Below, one piece after another: positions 8,206 to 17,153 of a stretch of DNA of 41,972 bases. The stretch spans positions 1 to 41,972 of the forward strand of contig CANCPZ010000004.1 of the NCBI GenBank assembly GCA_947380175.1, given 5' to 3'. The notes below the pieces were generated by a model. The model worked only from the letters and a program-made list of their open reading frames with translations, searched no databases and was not told where the DNA came from. Position 1 is the first letter of the stretch; the number at the start of each line of letters is the position of its first letter. The translations under genes and the position numbers were made by a program. This DNA is from Bacteroidota bacterium. GTDB lineage: Bacteria > Bacteroidota > Bacteroidia > 2-12-FULL-35-15.

Positions 8206-10593
8206 ATGATTAAACTATTTTTCACAGCCTTTTTTTTCGTTTTTATAAATACCTATTTGCAAGCTCAAAATTATGGCGTTTTAAAAGGCGTGGTAATGGA
8301 TACTGGCAGTAAAGAAACAATAATAGGGGCAACTATTTACGACTCTAACGATATTACCAAAGGTGTTATTAGCGACGTAAATGGCAATTATGAATTACGA
8401 TTAAGTTTAGGAAAACATAAAATAGTATGCTCTTATTTGAGTATGAAAGCGGATACGTTTTTTGTTTTTATTGATTCGATGAAAATAACTGAAAGCAATA
8501 TTTTATTAAAACCATTGGCATTGGAGTTACAAACGATGGTGGTGGTTGCAGGAAAATACGAGCAAAAAATTGAAGATATTACTGTTTCGATGGAAGTATT
8601 AAAACCAGCATTGATTGAAAATAAAAATTCAGCAAATATAAAATCTGCTTTGGATCAAACACCAGGATTAAATATTTTAGATGGCGAACCACAAATACGC
8701 GGTGGTAGCGGATTTAGCTTTGGTGTTGGAAGCAGAGTGGCAATTCTTTTAGATGGACTACCAGTAATGGCAGGTGATGCAGGTCGCCCTGAATGGAATT
8801 TTATTCCTGTCGAAAACATTGAACAAGTTGAAATTATAAAAGGGGCATCCTCTGTAACCTACGGTTCATCGGCCTTAAGCGGAAGTATAAATATTCGTAC
8901 TGCTTATGCAAAAGACAAACCAATTACAAAAGCAACGCTCTCATCAGGTATCTATGATTCACCTTCAATTGATAGCGCTAAATGGTGGAAAGGAATTGCA
9001 AACATGTCGAATTTTAGTTTTATGCATTCCCAAAAATTCGGGCAACTTGATTTTGTAATTGGAGGCATGGGAATTTACGATCATGGTTTTATTGGTCCGC
9101 CAACATATCACCCAAGCTTTGGGTCCCGAAATGATACTATCAGCGAATACGAAGTGGGAGAACGAACAGCACGTATCAATTTTAATTTACGTTATCGTCC
9201 TAAAAGTATACCCCAATTAAATTATGGTATTGGTGGAAACTTTATGAAATCAACAAATAACTTTTCACTAGTATGGGATAACGATAGCTCCGGAATATAC
9301 CGCGCTTTCCCAAAAACAATGACCTTACAAAACCAATATATTTTATATGTCGACCCATTCATCAACTACTTTACCAAAGGGGGCTTAAAACACAGTTTAC
9401 GTTCACGGTTTTTTTATACTAAAAATGAATTAACAAATAATCAATCAAACGAAACAAACGTGTCCTATAGCGAATATCAATTTACAAAAGCTCTTTCTAT
9501 AATTGCAGGTCTAAACATAACAGGTGGTTTAGTAATGAATCAAACCTATTCGCATGCCGATTTGTATAACAATGGAGTATCGCCTAATAATCGTTTGCAA
9601 AATTATGCAGCCTACACACAGTTAGATAAAAAAATATGGAACATAATTAATGCATCACTTGGTTTTAGGGAAGAATATTTTAAAATGAATAATGAAAAAA
9701 ATGTTTCAAAACCAATTTTCCGTTCAGGCTTAAATTTAAAATTAGCACAAGCAACTTTTTTACGATTCTCTTATGGGCAAGGTTATCGGTACCCAACAAT
9801 TACTGAACGCTATATCAGAACAAGAACAGGTGGTTTGGATGTATTCTCAAATCCTATATTAAAACCCGAAACAAGCTGGAATACTGAATTAGGAATTAAA
9901 CAAGGGTATAAAATAAATAATTTTATTGGCTTTATTGATGTTGCTGCATTTTGGCAAGAATATTCAAACACCATTGAATTTACCTACGGCTTTTGGGATA
10001 AACACAAAGACATATTTGGTGACGACAGTTTAGCAGCCGGTTTTAAATTCATAAATACAGGCGATACACGTGTTAGAGGTCTTGAAATATCGCTAGTTGG
10101 TGATGGAAAAATTGCAAAAGATTTATCCATAAGTTTTTTAGGAGGCTATACATACACTCTTCCTCAAGCCGTCCATCCAAACGAGGTGTTTGCAATTGAT
10201 AGTACTCCACAAAAAATGACTTACATTTTTACAAGTACCGATACAACAAATAATATTTTAAAATATCGATTTAGGCATATCGCTAAAGCGGATTTACAGA
10301 TTAAATATAATATCTTTTCAATCGGAGGAAGCTGGCATTATTATTCATTTATGGAAAACATTGATAAAACATTTTATCGTTTAGAAAACTTGCTTCATAG
10401 CGGAATTGAAAAATACAGAAATGAACATCGTACTGATTCGCATATATTTGATTTGCGCTTAGGGGTAGATGTATCGAAAAAACTAAAAGTAGCATTTGTG
10501 GTAAATAATCTTTTTAATAAAAGTTATTCGTTGCGCCCATTAAAAATAGAATCTCCACGTACATTTGCGATACAGCTATCTCTGAAATTGTAA
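8206..10593 (+). CDS. TonB-dependent receptor with N-terminal carboxypeptidase-like regulatory domain
   Basis: CarbD-like GVVMDTGSKETIIGATIYDSNDITKGVISDVNGNYELRLSLGKH; plug IEQVEIIKGASSVTYGSSALSGSINIRT; C-terminal beta barrel. ORF track start 8131 lies in the terminator loop; ATG 8206 (MIKLFFTAFFFVFINTYLQAQ) or 8182 is more likely. Confidence 0.92.
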   Translation: MIKLFFTAFFFVFINTYLQAQNYGVLKGVVMDTGSKETIIGATIYDSNDITKGVISDVNGNYELRLSLGKHKIVCSYLSMKADTFFVFIDSMKITESNILLKPLALELQTMVVVAGKYEQKIEDITVSMEVLKPALIENKNSANIKSALDQTPGLNILDGEPQIRGGSGFSFGVGSRVAILLDGLPVMAGDAGRPEWNFIPVENIEQVEIIKGASSVTYGSSALSGSINIRTAYAKDKPITKATLSSGIYDSPSIDSAKWWKGIANMSNFSFMHSQKFGQLDFVIGGMGIYDHGFIGPPTYHPSFGSRNDTISEYEVGERTARINFNLRYRPKSIPQLNYGIGGNFMKSTNNFSLVWDNDSSGIYRAFPKTMTLQNQYILYVDPFINYFTKGGLKHSLRSRFFYTKNELTNNQSNETNVSYSEYQFTKALSIIAGLNITGGLVMNQTYSHADLYNNGVSPNNRLQNYAAYTQLDKKIWNIINASLGFREEYFKMNNEKNVSKPIFRSGLNLKLAQATFLRFSYGQGYRYPTITERYIRTRTGGLDVFSNPILKPETSWNTELGIKQGYKINNFIGFIDVAAFWQEYSNTIEFTYGFWDKHKDIFGDDSLAAGFKFINTGDTRVRGLEISLVGDGKIAKDLSISFLGGYTYTLPQAVHPNEVFAIDSTPQKMTYIFTSTDTTNNILKYRFRHIAKADLQIKYNIFSIGGSWHYYSFMENIDKTFYRLENLLHSGIEKYRNEHRTDSHIFDLRLGVDVSKKLKVAFVVNNLFNKSYSLRPLKIESPRTFAIQLSLKL

Positions 10594-10652
10594 ATCAGAA
10601 ACCTTTATTTAAAAACAAAAAAACTACCTTTTACATTTTTAAAAACTACTCT

Positions 10653-11171
10653 ATGAAATTTAAATTTTTAAAAACAATAATGCTCGTGTTTATTCATACA
10701 AGCGCCTCCAATGCTCAGGCTCTTCAAACTGTTCCTAATGTTGAACTAAAAAAATACGCTGGTAAGTGGTATGAAATTGCATCTTATCCGCAAACTTTTC
10801 AAAAAGGCTGCCACTGCACTACTGCCGAATATACCTTTACTGAAAAAGGTTATGTTATTGTTGAAAATAGATGCAATAGAGATAGTATTAATGGAAAACA
10901 ATCATACATTAAAGGAAAAGCTTTTGTTGAAAAAAATTCAGGTAATGCAAAATTAAAGGTTCAATTCTTTTGGCCTTTCAAAGGCAAATACTGGATAATT
11001 GATTTAGCTGATGATTATAGTTATGCTGTTGTGAGCCATCCTAACAAAAAATATTTATGGATTCTTTCAAGAACATCCCAAATGAATGATTCCAAGTATC
11101 AGGAAATTATTTTAAAGCTTAAACAAATAGGGTTTGATTTATCCAGAATTCAAATTACGAAACAACTATAG
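10653..11171 (+). CDS. lipocalin family protein (Blc-like), secreted
   Basis: Signal peptide then LKKYAGKWYEIASYPQTFQKGCHCTTAEYTFTEKGYVIVENRC; conserved lipocalin GxW motif. Confidence 0.9.
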   Translation: MKFKFLKTIMLVFIHTSASNAQALQTVPNVELKKYAGKWYEIASYPQTFQKGCHCTTAEYTFTEKGYVIVENRCNRDSINGKQSYIKGKAFVEKNSGNAKLKVQFFWPFKGKYWIIDLADDYSYAVVSHPNKKYLWILSRTSQMNDSKYQEIILKLKQIGFDLSRIQITKQL

Positions 11172-11220
11172 TTTTGGGTAAAAAATAAAAATGACAAAAG
11201 GCTTAATTCTATCTTTTTTA

Positions 11221-12603
11221 TTACAAAAAAACAGGCTGAACAAGCGGCACAAACGCTTCCGAAATTTTAGCAATTCCACCACGAACATTGGTAATGTTTT
11301 TAAACCCATTTTTTTTCAGTAAGGATACTGCCATCATTGAACGATATCCTCCTGCGCAATGCACATAATAATGTTCGTTTTTATTTAATGTTGGCATTTG
11401 ATTTTCTAAATTACCCAACGCTATAAGTTGAGCATTTTCAATTACACCATTATTCCATTCGCCTGGGTTACGAACATCAATTATCTTTTTAGTATCAATT
11501 GATTGCGCAAATTCATCAGCATTTATACTTGATGTTATTTCAATTTTTTTCTCAGCTTGTTTCCAAGCGGCCACTCCCCCCTTTAAAAAGCCTTTCACAT
11601 TTTCGTAACCAATACGCGCTAATCTTAAAACAGCTTCTGTTTCTTTGCCTTCGTTTGTAATTAAAATCAGTGGTTTTTTTGCATCAAGTAAAGCTCCAAC
11701 CCAAGGGGCGTATTGGCCATCTAGTCCAATATTTATAGCGTTCTCAATAGTTCCTGATTCGTATTCACCTGGTGTTCTGGTATCTAAAATCAGCACATCC
11801 AATTTTGACATCGCATCAAACTCTTCAACAGAGAGTGCTTTGGTGTTTTTAGTAAGCACATCATCAATGTTTTCATATCCTTGTTTATTTAACACAGCAT
11901 CCATAAAAAAATATTTTGGAGGAGCGGTAAGACCTTCTGTTACTGATTTTACAAAATCTTGCTCCGACATTACTTGTAAAGCATAATTCATTTTTTTCTG
12001 GATTCCAATTGTAGAAAATGTTTCTTTTCCAATGTTCTTCCCACAAGCAGAACCAGCACCATGAGCTGGATATAAAATTACATCATCGGCTAAAACCTTT
12101 ATTTTTTCATTTAATGATTTGTATAATAGCGCAGCCAAATCTTCCCGAGTTAAATTACTTTTTATAGCTAAATCTGGGCGACCAACATCACCAACAAATA
12201 AAGTATCACCACTAAAAAGCGCATGCTCTTTTCCTGACTCATTAATTAATAAATAACAAGAAGATTCCATTGTATGACCTGGTGTATGTAAAACCTTTAA
12301 CCTGATATCCCCAATTTTAAATTCTTCATCATCATGTGCAGTAAGACTCTCAAAACCTGTTTCAGCAGTAGGTCCAAAAACAATTAAAGCTCCTGTTTTT
12401 TTTGCTAAATCAACATGGCCAGAAACAAAATCTGCATGAAAATGAGTTTCAAAAACATATTTAATTTTAGCATTTCGTTTTGCCGCAAGCTCAATATATG
12501 GTGCTGTTTCGCGCAATGGATCTATTATTGCTGCTTCTCCATTCGACTCGATGTAATACGCTGCTTCAGCTAAACATCCTGTATAAATTTGCTCTATGTA
12601 CAT
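11221..12603 (-). CDS. MBL-fold hydrolase with two C-terminal rhodanese domains (persulfide dioxygenase-like)
   Basis: Metal motif ETHFHADFVSGH; LFSGDTLFVGDVGRPDLA; rhodanese domains LDTRTPGEYESG (no Cys in loop) and IDVRNPGEWNNG...VHCAGGYRSMMA. Confidence 0.93.
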   Translation of the reverse strand: MYIEQIYTGCLAEAAYYIESNGEAAIIDPLRETAPYIELAAKRNAKIKYVFETHFHADFVSGHVDLAKKTGALIVFGPTAETGFESLTAHDDEEFKIGDIRLKVLHTPGHTMESSCYLLINESGKEHALFSGDTLFVGDVGRPDLAIKSNLTREDLAALLYKSLNEKIKVLADDVILYPAHGAGSACGKNIGKETFSTIGIQKKMNYALQVMSEQDFVKSVTEGLTAPPKYFFMDAVLNKQGYENIDDVLTKNTKALSVEEFDAMSKLDVLILDTRTPGEYESGTIENAINIGLDGQYAPWVGALLDAKKPLILITNEGKETEAVLRLARIGYENVKGFLKGGVAAWKQAEKKIEITSSINADEFAQSIDTKKIIDVRNPGEWNNGVIENAQLIALGNLENQMPTLNKNEHYYVHCAGGYRSMMAVSLLKKNGFKNITNVRGGIAKISEAFVPLVQPVFL

Positions 12604-12667
12604 ATTTTTATTGTTTCAGATTCAAAATTAATCTATTTATATAAAGTAGAGTGTAACATTAATCACA

Positions 12668-13474
12668 TTATAAAATTCCCAAAGTAATTTCTTTCGAAAT
12701 AATATAAATGCCCATGAGTAATATAAACCAACCAAAAGCTGGCTTAAGCTTTACGCTACTTATAAATTTTGATAAATGGGTGCCTATTATAATTCCTATT
12801 ATAGCAAAACTTGAAAATAAAAAAAGAAAGCCCCAATCAAATTGATGCATTCCAAAATCACTAAAAAAACCAACACTTGAATTAATTGCAATAATTGCTA
12901 AAGAGGTTCCTATTGCTTTCTTCATAGATAATTTTTCGAGCATTATTAAGGCAGGAATAATAATAAACCCTCCACCTGCACCAACCAAACCAACCAATAC
13001 ACCAACAATAATTCCTTGCTGAAATATTAAAAAGTACCTAAACTGTTCATTGTTTTGATGCGTATCGATTTTTATGAGCGACGGTTTTCGAATCATTGAT
13101 AAAGAAGCGAGAATCATTAATACGGCTAACAAAAGCATTAGAATTGCATTTTTTGTTATTTCGGTTGGTCCGATATTGAACAAATGATCAGGAATAGCAT
13201 GCAATAAATATTTTCGAGTAATAAAAATACTTATTACCGATGGAAGACCAAAAACCAATACAGTGCGCATTGAAATTAAGTTGTTTTTAAAATACGTTAA
13301 ACTTCCTATAAAAGCGGATAACCCTACAATAAAAAGTGAATAGGATGTTGCATTTACTACTGGAATTCCAATAAGATAAACTAGAACAGGAATGGTAAGA
13401 ATTGATCCTCCAGCACCAATCAGACCGAGTGAAATACCAATTAAAATAGCTGCCGTATATCCTAAGTAAATCAT
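12668..13474 (-). CDS. TauE/SafE family sulfite/sulfur-compound exporter
   Basis: GISLGLIGAGGSILTIPVLVYL and GVLVGLVGAGGGFIIIPALIML duplicated TauE motifs. Confidence 0.93.
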   Translation of the reverse strand: MIYLGYTAAILIGISLGLIGAGGSILTIPVLVYLIGIPVVNATSYSLFIVGLSAFIGSLTYFKNNLISMRTVLVFGLPSVISIFITRKYLLHAIPDHLFNIGPTEITKNAILMLLLAVLMILASLSMIRKPSLIKIDTHQNNEQFRYFLIFQQGIIVGVLVGLVGAGGGFIIIPALIMLEKLSMKKAIGTSLAIIAINSSVGFFSDFGMHQFDWGFLFLFSSFAIIGIIIGTHLSKFISSVKLKPAFGWFILLMGIYIISKEITLGIL

Positions 13475-13622
13475 AAAAATGTGTTTAAAATAAAAGTATT
13501 AAAATGGCAGCAATAAAATATAATATGGTAGTTACTAAGTAATATTAAAATGGCAAAAAATTATGAATGACATCACCTCCGCAACATAGCGGATATAATT
13601 TTATTATTAACGAGCTTAAATT

Positions 13623-13658
13623 AAAAACATCCTAATAAAAGTTTATCAGGATGTTTTT
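13623..13658 (-). terminator. hairpin terminator downstream of the large T9SS protein gene
   Basis: aaaaacatcct (13623-13633) and aggatgttttt (13648-13658) form a perfect 11-bp stem with A/T tails on both sides. Confidence 0.75.
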
Positions 13659-13674
13659 CTTTTTCATATTTTTA

Positions 13675-16600
13675 TTATTTACTAATTATCAATCGTTGAA
13701 TATTATTCTTGCCATTTATTGTGAGCGAAATAATGTAAATACCATTACTTAATTTAATGTTTTTTTCATTTTCAAAAGTATATTTATAACTCCCCGATAG
13801 TTGTTTTATGTTTATAATATTTGCAACTTTTATACCAAGCACATTGTAAATATCGAGCAATACAAGGGCGTCGTTACCAAGGGTATAATCAATAGTTATA
13901 TGTCCTGTTGAAGGGTTTGGATATACACTGAATTTATTTTCGATTGATGACGAAGGGTTATTGTTAACAGCGGTTGTTGAAGTATTAATAATAAAAATAC
14001 TTGTAGAATCGGCTGTATAGTTTAATGCATTGTAAGTATTACTAGTACCATCAACATGAACTGAATAGGACGAATCGGTACTAAGTCCTGTAATATCTAC
14101 ATACAAAGTATAACTTCCTGTATCCACATTTGCAAAACTGTATTGACCATTCATATCTGTAATTGTACAACCAGCTATTTGTGCTCCCGGATTTTTTCCC
14201 AACTTAACATCTACTCCCGGTATTGGATCCCCTTCTTGACGACCAAATCCAACTCCTTGTAAAATGGTACCACTCAATGTTCCTGGTCCTGCATTTGAAA
14301 CGGCCAATTGTTCTACCATTAAAATATTAGCTGTATCATTTATATTACATCCATGTATTTGAACCAAGGCAGAATCCCACATAAATTGATTGCCATAATA
14401 CGTTGGAATTAACGTTGGATAGGTTGATGAATTAGGAAATACTTTTATCAAATAATCGCCGTGATTAATTGCAGTAAAATTATAATATCCAATTGCATTT
14501 AGCGGGGCTATTTGAATGGTATCAAAATGAGTATTAAAAAGTTGGTATTTATATAGAATAGCGCTTCCATCAATAACATCACCTCCTGAATAACTAACAT
14601 GACCTGATAAATTTGTACTTGGTATTACGTCAACTAAGATTGATTTTGTGGTTGTACAAAAATCGGCATCGGTTACTGTTTGTGTATAACTGGTAGTATA
14701 TGCTGGTGAAACATTTATAGATGCCAAGGAGCTGGAGTTGTCCCACAATAATGTATAAGGGGGTGTACCTCCTGAAACTATTGAAAAAATGGATGTTGTA
14801 TCTCCCGAGCAAATAGGTGAGTTAGTTGCAAATAAGCTATCTTGTATCATGGAGGGAGTGGTAAGTACTGAAGAGTGGTAGTTTGTACACCCGTTTTTAT
14901 CAGTTACTACTATGGTATAAGTACCTGCAGGAAGATTTGAAATTGAATTAGTTGTATCGGACAAAGGAGACCAACTATAATGAAATGGAGCAGATCCACT
15001 AGCTGCGTAGCTTGTTGAGCCATTGCTTAAACCATAACAAGAAGGATTATTTAATGTTAAAACCGAAAGATAGGGTACACTATCAACCGATACTTGTAAA
15101 CTATCAGTTGCTATACAACCAAAAGGCGTAGAAACAGATAACAAAATATTGTAACTACCCAAAGCGAAAATATGTATTGGGTTTTGTAAAACGCTTGTCG
15201 ACTCATCACCAAAATTCCATATTCTAGTTGTTATGGAATCTCCTGTGATTGAAGATAAATCACTAAAATTAGTTTGATTACCTAAACACGTTGTTTGATT
15301 AGGGCCAGCATTGGCAATTGGTTGTGAATGAACCTCCACAGTTCCACTTCCTAATGCATTACATCCATTTAATGAATATGCACACGTGTACGTATATGTT
15401 CCAGGAGAGATTGGTGAAACCCTAATGGTGTCTGTTGTTTCTGGCATAGGTGTCCAATAATATGAACCACCTGTAACAGAAGGTGTTGCTGTTAATGTTG
15501 TTGAGGTACCAGCGCAAATGCTCTGGTTGTTAATCGAAATAGTTGGCAATTGGTTTACAGTAACTGTAGCAATAGCACTATCAGCACATGACCCAAACGT
15601 ACCAATTACTTTATAATTATTAATACCCAAAGGAGGATTAAAAGTAACACTGTCGCCTGCTGTAGAATTGATTCCTGGTGGCCATAAATATGACGCTGCC
15701 CCACTTGCTATCAGTGTTGCCGACTGCCCTGCGCAGATTGTTAACGAATTAACAGAAACTACCGGCAATGGGTTTATTGTTAACATTAACGAATCGAATA
15801 TTGAGGAACAAATTCCATTGGCTTTAAGGACCAATATTACTGAACCTGATGCGATATCTGATACAGAAGGTGTATATATCGTATTGACCAATGTTGGAGA
15901 AGAAAATGAACCTGTGCCATTTGTTGTCCAAACAGAAGAAATTGCACCTTCTATAAAACCAGCTAAAGAGGCCAATTGTCCAGCACAAATTGAAAGGTCT
16001 GATCCGGCATTGGCTGTAGGAGGGGCTGGTGGAGGATTAATAATTACACTTGTTGATGTTGATGAAACACACCCGTCAGCATTCGCAACAGTAAAACTAT
16101 GCTCTCCAGGAGTTAATCCCCAAAAAGTAGCTGATAAAGAGGTATCCGAAATACTTGTACTGCTAGCGACTTCGCTAATTGTCCATGTGCCAAACCTAGG
16201 CAAATTTGTGAAATATACACTTCCTACCACATTAGAGCAGTTTGGCTGAATAACCGAAGCTATTTGAGGGGAATTTGGAAGAGGTTTTACAGTAAATGCG
16301 CCAGATACAGTAGACGATTTAATTCCACAAGCACCTGTTACAACACAGTAATAATAATTCATACCAACAGTATCCGAACGAGGAGTATACGTTGCAGTTG
16401 TAGCACCACTGATAATCGCTCCACCTATACTGCTTTGCGTTAAATTTTTATACCATTGGTAGGTAAATGGTCCTGTACCACTCGCAGTTACAGAAATTGG
16501 GTTAAAATAAGAAGTGTTTGCACACACTGTTTGACTCGCTGTTGATTGATTAACAATGTTTGTTTGTGGATTAATAGAAATTGTGACTGTTGAACTCGCG

Positions 16601-16899
16601 GTATTACTTTGCACATCGGTAACTACAAGAGTATAGGTTGTTAAGGTCGCTGGCGCTGCAAGTGGGTTTGAAACATAAGATGAACCTAAACCAATAGTGG
16701 GTGACCAAACGTAAGTATATGGAGGAATTCCACCTGTAGCGACAGGGTTTCCAGATACACCTATGATTGTACTGTCTCCCAAACAAATTGATCTGTTTGG
16801 TCCCGCATTAGCTGTTAACTGAGCAAATAAATTAGTTGTTTGTGTTAAGATTAAGCAGTAAATAATTTTAATGCAAAACGAAGTGATTAGCTTTTTCAT
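13675..16899 (-). CDS. large secreted Ig/PKD-repeat protein with SdrD B-like domain and T9SS type A sorting domain
   Basis: Signal peptide; repeated Ig/PKD-like units (GPNRSICLGDS, SLTICAGQSATL, QSICAGTSTTL, WNFGDESTSVLQNPIHIF); SdrD-like GRQEGDPIPGVDVKLG...TDMNGQYSFANVDTGSYTLYVD; C-terminus SVYPNPSTGHITIDY...GIYIISLTINGKNNIQRLIISK. Confidence 0.9.
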   Translation of the reverse strand: MKKLITSFCIKIIYCLILTQTTNLFAQLTANAGPNRSICLGDSTIIGVSGNPVATGGIPPYTYVWSPTIGLGSSYVSNPLAAPATLTTYTLVVTDVQSNTASSTVTISINPQTNIVNQSTASQTVCANTSYFNPISVTASGTGPFTYQWYKNLTQSSIGGAIISGATTATYTPRSDTVGMNYYYCVVTGACGIKSSTVSGAFTVKPLPNSPQIASVIQPNCSNVVGSVYFTNLPRFGTWTISEVASSTSISDTSLSATFWGLTPGEHSFTVANADGCVSSTSTSVIINPPPAPPTANAGSDLSICAGQLASLAGFIEGAISSVWTTNGTGSFSSPTLVNTIYTPSVSDIASGSVILVLKANGICSSIFDSLMLTINPLPVVSVNSLTICAGQSATLIASGAASYLWPPGINSTAGDSVTFNPPLGINNYKVIGTFGSCADSAIATVTVNQLPTISINNQSICAGTSTTLTATPSVTGGSYYWTPMPETTDTIRVSPISPGTYTYTCAYSLNGCNALGSGTVEVHSQPIANAGPNQTTCLGNQTNFSDLSSITGDSITTRIWNFGDESTSVLQNPIHIFALGSYNILLSVSTPFGCIATDSLQVSVDSVPYLSVLTLNNPSCYGLSNGSTSYAASGSAPFHYSWSPLSDTTNSISNLPAGTYTIVVTDKNGCTNYHSSVLTTPSMIQDSLFATNSPICSGDTTSIFSIVSGGTPPYTLLWDNSSSLASINVSPAYTTSYTQTVTDADFCTTTKSILVDVIPSTNLSGHVSYSGGDVIDGSAILYKYQLFNTHFDTIQIAPLNAIGYYNFTAINHGDYLIKVFPNSSTYPTLIPTYYGNQFMWDSALVQIHGCNINDTANILMVEQLAVSNAGPGTLSGTILQGVGFGRQEGDPIPGVDVKLGKNPGAQIAGCTITDMNGQYSFANVDTGSYTLYVDITGLSTDSSYSVHVDGTSNTYNALNYTADSTSIFIINTSTTAVNNNPSSSIENKFSVYPNPSTGHITIDYTLGNDALVLLDIYNVLGIKVANIINIKQLSGSYKYTFENEKNIKLSNGIYIISLTINGKNNIQRLIISK

Positions 16900-17054
16900 G
16901 GCATTGAGTATTTTATAAAATGATGGTAAAAATATTTCTTAAGAACGCATCTATGTATAATAAATTCGTAACCAAAAATAAAAATAAAATTTCACTAACA
17001 AGCAAATATAATCGACAAAATAAAACATTTAGACGTTGTCTAAATAATAATAAC

Positions 17055-17116
17055 ATTTGTAAAAATGAAAGAGTCCATAAACTAATTAGTTTATGGACTC
17101 TTTCATTTTTACAAAT
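17055..17116. terminator. 62-bp perfect palindrome; probable (bidirectional) terminator downstream of typA
   Basis: atttgtaaaaatgaaagagtccataaactaattagtttatggactctttcatttttacaaat equals its own reverse complement; checked base by base, centre 17085/17086. Confidence 0.85.
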
Positions 17117-17153
17117 AACTTCAATTTATTTTAAAAGAAAAACGCTGATGATA

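Noticed and set aside
15668-16249. 193-aa plus-strand ORF
   Set aside because: Fully antisense to the large T9SS/PKD gene; no recognisable domain; composition explained by the opposite-strand coding repeats.
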